The position numbers were made by a program, and so were the translations under genes. Under the pieces are notes generated by a model. It did not search any database. It saw nothing but the letters and a program-made list of their open reading frames with translations, and was not told the DNA's origin. A stretch of 23,649 nt of DNA from a virus. Of the stretch, positions 21,101 to 23,649 are shown in pieces. Numbering within the stretch: position 1 is the first letter of the stretch; each line of letters begins with the position of its first letter. Location: IMG/VR virus record IMGVR_UViG_3300026203_000009, positions 1 to 23,649 of that record; one strand, written 5' to 3'.

Positions 21101-23649
21101 AACGTCGTTGCTGGTAGAAGTGGTCTGGGTTCAGCAAGTGCTGGAACAATTACAGTCCACGGAGATGCAGTATTCAACCGTGAATTCAGCATTACAGGAG
21201 CTCAAACAACTATTGGAGATGCGACAGGAGATGCCCTCTCAGTCAACGCTACAAGCACATTTAATGCACCTGTTACCCTTTCTGGAACTAACGATTTAGA
21301 AGTTGGTGGTAATGCTACTGTTGAAGGAAACTTAACTGTTAATGGTACTACAACTACAATCAATACAGTTACAACTCAGTTAGATGATCCTATTCTAACT
21401 CTTGGTGGGGATACAGCACCAAACACAGATGATAATAAAGATCGTGGTATTGAGTTTAGATATTATGATGGTTCAGCAAAATTAGGTTTCTTTGGTTGGG
21501 ATGATTCACAATCAAGATTTGCTCTATATCATAATGCAACTAACACATCTGAAGTATTTGGTGGTACAAGATCTGGTATTGATGCTGGTTCTATCAAGTT
21601 ATTCGATACAACTAATGCAACATCACCTTCTACAGGAACATTAATTGTTGGTGGTGGTGCTGGAATTGGATTGGATCTTAGAGTTGGTGATGATTTATTC
21701 GTTGTTGACGATGCAGATATTGGTGGTAACTTAAATGTCACAGGTACATTTGATGTTGGTGATGATCTAGCAGTTGCAAATAATAAGTTTAACGTTGACG
21801 CAGTAACTGGTAATACAACTGTTGCTGGAACATTTGGTCTTACAGGTATTGCAACACTCAACTCTACTGTTAATATTGTTGGATCAGGATCTAATTTAAC
21901 TGTTGCTGGAACTACAAGCATATCTGGTGACTTTGATATTGCTTCTACTAAGTTTACAGTTGCTGCTGCATCTGGTAACACAGTAATTGATGGAACACTA
22001 GACGTAGATGAGGCAACAAATATAACATCCACATTTGGTGTTACTGGAATTGTTACTGCCACAAACAGCACTGCACAATCTTTAAGTTCTGGTTCTCACT
22101 CTGCTGGTGGTGCATTTAGATTAACAGGTGGTGCAGGAATAGGTGGAAACGTTTCTATCGGTGGAAGTGCAAGAATATACACAGACTTAACTGTTGATGA
22201 TGATTTACTTGTTAAAGATGTTGGTGAAGTTCAAGGATTATTCAAAGCAACAAACACTGCTGACGCTGGATCTGCCACAGATACTGGTGCTTCAGTTCGT
22301 ACTGCTGGTGGTTTAGCAGTTGCTAAGAAAACATATATTGGTGATGACTTCAATGTAGGTGCAGGAAACTTCACTGTTGACGGTCCTACTGGTAATACAA
22401 CTATTGCTGGAACATTAGGTGTAACACAGAACACAAACCTATCTACATTTACTGCATCAGGTATTGCTACACTTCAATCTACATTGAATCTAGGTGGTTC
22501 ACTGAACATCAATAGTAGTAAATTTACTGTTGCATCTGTATCTGGTAATACTAATATTGCTGGAACTTTAGATGTTACAAACGCAGTTGACTTCGATTCT
22601 ACTCTTAACGTAGATGGTAATGCTGACTTTAACAGTGGTATAGATGTCACATCTGGTAATGCTACATTTGCTGGTCTTGTACAAGCAGATAACGTAACTG
22701 ATTCTACTGGATACTCTGATGCCTCTGCATCTATATCTACAGATGGTGGTCTATCAGTTGCTAAGAAAGCATACGTTGGTGGTAACTTCTCTGTTGGTGG
22801 TGCTGCTGGTGTTAAAGCATCTATCACTGCTGCAACTGGTAACACAGATATTAAAGGAACATTAAATGTTGATGACGCTGTAACCTTCGGTGGAACTCTT
22901 GGAGTTACAGGTCAGATCACTGGTGATGTAACTGGTGACGTAACAGGTAATTCTGATACTGCAACACAGGTTGCTGTTACTGAGACTAACAACAACGCAC
23001 TGTTCTATCCTGCATTTATGGGTGGAAACACTGGTAATCAGTCAGTTCACGTTGACTCTGCTAACCTTAGATACAACCCATTCTCTAACACTTTATCAGT
23101 AACTAACTTTATATCTACTACGAACTTTGAAGTTCAAGGTAATATGAACATTACTGGTTTGATTACCTTCGGAGAATCTGAAGTTGGTAGTATTGCAAAC
23201 CACAACACTGATGCACTTACTGAAGGTTCAACTAACCTATACTTTACAGACGAACGTGTAGATGACAGAGTAAACAATCTATTTACTGCTGGAACTGGTA
23301 TTACTAAGGTATATGATGATGCTGCTAATAGTTACACATTATCAGTTACACAAGTAGATATTAATACTGACAACGTAACTGAAGGTTCTACAAACCTCTT
23401 TACAACTGCTGCAAGAACAAGAACACATTTTGTATATGGTACAGGTATTCAGTTAAACACAGATACTATTTCTGTAACACAGAGTGATATCAATACAGAC
23501 AATGTAACTGAAGGTTCTACAAATCTATTCACAACAAATACAAGAACAAGATCTCACTTCACTTATGGTAATGGTATTGCATTATCTGCTGGTGGTGAAC
23601 TAACAGTAACTGAATCTCAGATCGATACTGACAATGTAACAGAAGGATC
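18140..23649 (+). CDS. Giant tail fibre protein, 3'-truncated by the window
   Basis: The frame is open from the ATG at 18140 to the window end with no stop, giving at least 1836 residues. The N-terminal ~52 residues (RIQLRRDGAQQWANINP, LAQGELGIEIDTSRIKIGDG, TPWNSL) match the N-terminal domain type seen in phage fibres and the major tropism determinant. Residues ~60-120 hold a classic fibre module (RDADGNFQAGAITA, GNAATATRLANARQI, then GSFDGSSNLTL). Residues ~288-340 resemble a CBM5/12-like fold (weak). Two copies of a 'DDPI--LGGDTAP--DDNKDRG-EF-YYD' module start near 556 and 1067. At least eight 'kFtV-----GNT-i-GTLdV' repeats lie between ~715 and ~1575. A second TATA-type fibre segment is near 1590-1660, followed by tandem TEGSTNLF repeats to the end. 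The low-complexity, Asn/Thr/Gly-rich beta content fits a trimeric fibre. A C-terminal receptor-binding tip or intramolecular chaperone is expected downstream but not visible. It likely determines host recognition. Confidence 0.9.
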   Translation, partial: MANRIQLRRDGAQQWANINPILAQGELGIEIDTSRIKIGDGVTPWNSLRYERPLETESNAANTLVKRDADGNFQAGAITATVIGNAATATRLANARQIQLAGQVTGSGSFDGSSNLTLTTDLSLITTLPHYNPADPDASDLYTRVRVNSQGRVIGAELASTLANYGITDAQPLDDDLTSLAGLSTVGLLARVSQGNITTRQLTGGAGRIIFTVPDGSSQNPFIDLADTAVVVGSYNVESLTSVNAAGSNSEPYGTQTVNTTKFSVDRYGRITLAENVPIATAVEGSKYAGYDAGTTYARYAIIANASKVYQAIQTISAGGGAPTHSTGDANGWRYCAAEGTEQKGLASFAQEDFDVDANGHVTIAAMGVDNTQLQNNKITFTDGNTVQDFELDNELTTSTAHTGFDYLNYVKVNSTSGGLLFSANNTDNSNAGGVDINVDTNISGASIKLDRPGNTPLQTIERTAGSLKIHHNVSSSTDRTLDIISNNAGAGTASINITADEDITISSTNVSNRVNVEGFQFQDDTLSSTATTMILDPGDDDAATGKVQIRGDLQVDGTTTTVNSTVVTIDDPIMVLGGDTAPVADDNKDRGVEFSYYDTQARVGFYGWDESYADSNIWNGTGGFRFLYNATNTNEVFTGTDAALIAGNLRLTTNTGASSTTTGTLVVTGGLGLSENAHVGGTVTVAGQTEINNNVIFKADNKSFNIQTAAGVDKFTVDTDNGNTVIEGTLDVQLETTITDNVIIKADNKKFDIQTAAGVSVFDVDTDNGNTHTDGTLDVDSGVTFNSTLDVDQATTLNNILDVDGISTFHNDIILDTTGKTFKLNNGSADKFVVQSTSGNTDIEGSLNVASLIHFESSDTPTISTDGDNNYIITGSDYGALRLDGGGYIEGNTLFNSDIYINGQINQKDQGSSNETFNTQNFLRVRYKFRTGVTAAYTPSYAQDNSSNFRSFGGGGIATDLHIGDNLYVGKKANTDNIEFSVSPAGNVVAGRSGLGSASAGTITVHGDAVFNREFSITGAQTTIGDATGDALSVNATSTFNAPVTLSGTNDLEVGGNATVEGNLTVNGTTTTINTVTTQLDDPILTLGGDTAPNTDDNKDRGIEFRYYDGSAKLGFFGWDDSQSRFALYHNATNTSEVFGGTRSGIDAGSIKLFDTTNATSPSTGTLIVGGGAGIGLDLRVGDDLFVVDDADIGGNLNVTGTFDVGDDLAVANNKFNVDAVTGNTTVAGTFGLTGIATLNSTVNIVGSGSNLTVAGTTSISGDFDIASTKFTVAAASGNTVIDGTLDVDEATNITSTFGVTGIVTATNSTAQSLSSGSHSAGGAFRLTGGAGIGGNVSIGGSARIYTDLTVDDDLLVKDVGEVQGLFKATNTADAGSATDTGASVRTAGGLAVAKKTYIGDDFNVGAGNFTVDGPTGNTTIAGTLGVTQNTNLSTFTASGIATLQSTLNLGGSLNINSSKFTVASVSGNTNIAGTLDVTNAVDFDSTLNVDGNADFNSGIDVTSGNATFAGLVQADNVTDSTGYSDASASISTDGGLSVAKKAYVGGNFSVGGAAGVKASITAATGNTDIKGTLNVDDAVTFGGTLGVTGQITGDVTGDVTGNSDTATQVAVTETNNNALFYPAFMGGNTGNQSVHVDSANLRYNPFSNTLSVTNFISTTNFEVQGNMNITGLITFGESEVGSIANHNTDALTEGSTNLYFTDERVDDRVNNLFTAGTGITKVYDDAANSYTLSVTQVDINTDNVTEGSTNLFTTAARTRTHFVYGTGIQLNTDTISVTQSDINTDNVTEGSTNLFTTNTRTRSHFTYGNGIALSAGGELTVTESQIDTDNVTEG
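19808..21730 (+). repeat. Two copies of a ~150-residue fibre module, ~511 residues apart
   Basis: Copy 1 begins near 19808 (DGTTTTVNS, DDPIMVLGGDTAP, DNKDRGVEF, YGWDES, NATNTNEVF, GTLVVTGGLGL). Copy 2 begins near 21341 (NGTTTTINT, DDPILTLGGDTAP, DNKDRGIEF, FGWDDS, NATNTSEVF, GTLIVGGGAGI). The order of all motifs is conserved, so this is a segmental duplication within the fibre gene. Copy 2 lacks a short Asn/Gly insertion near the middle of copy 1. Confidence 0.85.
20282..22880 (+). repeat. Dispersed 'FtV-x-GNT-x-GTLdV' fibre repeats (at least eight)
   Basis: Units start near 20282, 20421, 20633, 21785, 21950, 22367, 22519 and 22810. Each has a Phe/Val strand, a Gly-Asn-Thr turn and a 'GTLdV' or similar strand (for example GNTVIEGTLDV, GNTTVAGTFGL, GNTTIAGTLGV, GNTNIAGTLDV, GNTDIKGTLNV). 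Several are followed by a second short strand pair (ATLNSTVNI, ATLQSTLNL). DNA similarity between units is high around 'actggtaatacaac' and 'gctggaac'. Confidence 0.8.
23210..23649 (+). repeat. Tandem TEGSTNLF repeats near the right edge
   Basis: TEGS motifs start at codons 23219, 23378, 23507 and 23639, giving periods of 53, 43 and 44 residues. The last three units are nearly identical in DNA around the core (gacaaygtaactgaaggttc). Each unit contains 'D-NVTEGSTNLF-T--RTR--F-YG-GI-L ... l-vTqsdI'. The array is cut by the window end, so copy number is unknown. Confidence 0.85.

Noticed and set aside
20964-21299. Plus-strand 111-codon frame inside the fibre gene
   Set aside because: Out-of-frame overlap with the certain fibre frame, Leu/Val/Gln-rich shadow composition.
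21529-22071. Long minus-strand open frame (180 codons) opposite the fibre gene
   Set aside because: It lies wholly inside the repetitive coding frame of the fibre; its translation is Val/Pro/Ala/Ser-rich as expected from reverse-complementing ggt/gct/act codons, and it has no ribosome binding site or promoter.
22474-22845. Minus-strand open frame of 123 codons opposite the fibre
   Set aside because: Same low-complexity antisense composition as above; a by-product of fibre repeats.
23210-23649. Regular repeats at the right edge as a CRISPR array
   Set aside because: Repeats are in frame, with periods around 130-160 nt, and encode a conserved fibre motif; spacing and conservation do not fit CRISPR.

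Overview
The window is a strictly plus-strand, AT-rich, tightly packed block of late virion genes from a T4-like marine myovirus, most probably a cyanophage or pelagiphage relative. The evidence is a clear T4 gp8 (baseplate wedge) homologue, a fibre protein starting with the T4 gp10 N-terminal domain, a giant DUF4815-type structural protein, a YHYH-domain virion protein, and T4-type late promoters (TATAAATA) in the gaps between transcription units. The exact host cannot be read from this sequence. I see no tRNA, rRNA, CRISPR array, insertion sequence or minus-strand gene.

Layout: (1) 1-3537, the 3' part of a giant structural protein that is open at the left edge; (2) 3537-5285, a YHYH-domain / cupredoxin-like / Ig-like protein; (3) a late promoter, then 5313-6962, a fibre with a gp10-like N-terminus, a beta repeat and a C-terminal cupredoxin-like domain, followed after 4 nt by 6967-8832, a Gly-rich beta-repeat protein; (4) a perfect late promoter, then 8869-10404 (gp8) and 10409-17623 (2404-residue DUF4815 protein), then two small coiled-coil proteins with overlapping starts (17613-17843, 17840-18055); (5) a rho-independent terminator and a perfect late promoter, then 18140 to the right edge, a giant repetitive tail fibre (at least 1836 residues, no stop inside the window). 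The gaps between genes are 27, 4, 36, 4 and 84 nt, so no stretch above 300 bases lacks a gene.

The proteins probably build the baseplate periphery and the fibres attached to it. gp8 is a core wedge protein. The gp10-like N-terminus is probably a docking module, and the large repeat proteins form the outer decorations and receptor-binding parts. Small beta modules (SGxGY repeats, 'GE..TSGA' repeats, Ig-like domains, NG-ILQ modules) recur in neighbouring genes and even inside gp8, which suggests module shuffling.

The most unusual feature is a pair of cupredoxin-like domains in two adjacent virion genes. Each keeps a complete potential type-1 copper ligand set: an upstream His plus Cys-x2-His-x2-Met, the loop spacing of amicyanin. 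In one protein the domain follows a YHYH domain. This raises the testable idea of metal-binding, possibly redox-active, modules on the outside of the particle. I recall similar sequences in other marine phage structural proteins, so the fold may not be new, but I know of no established function.
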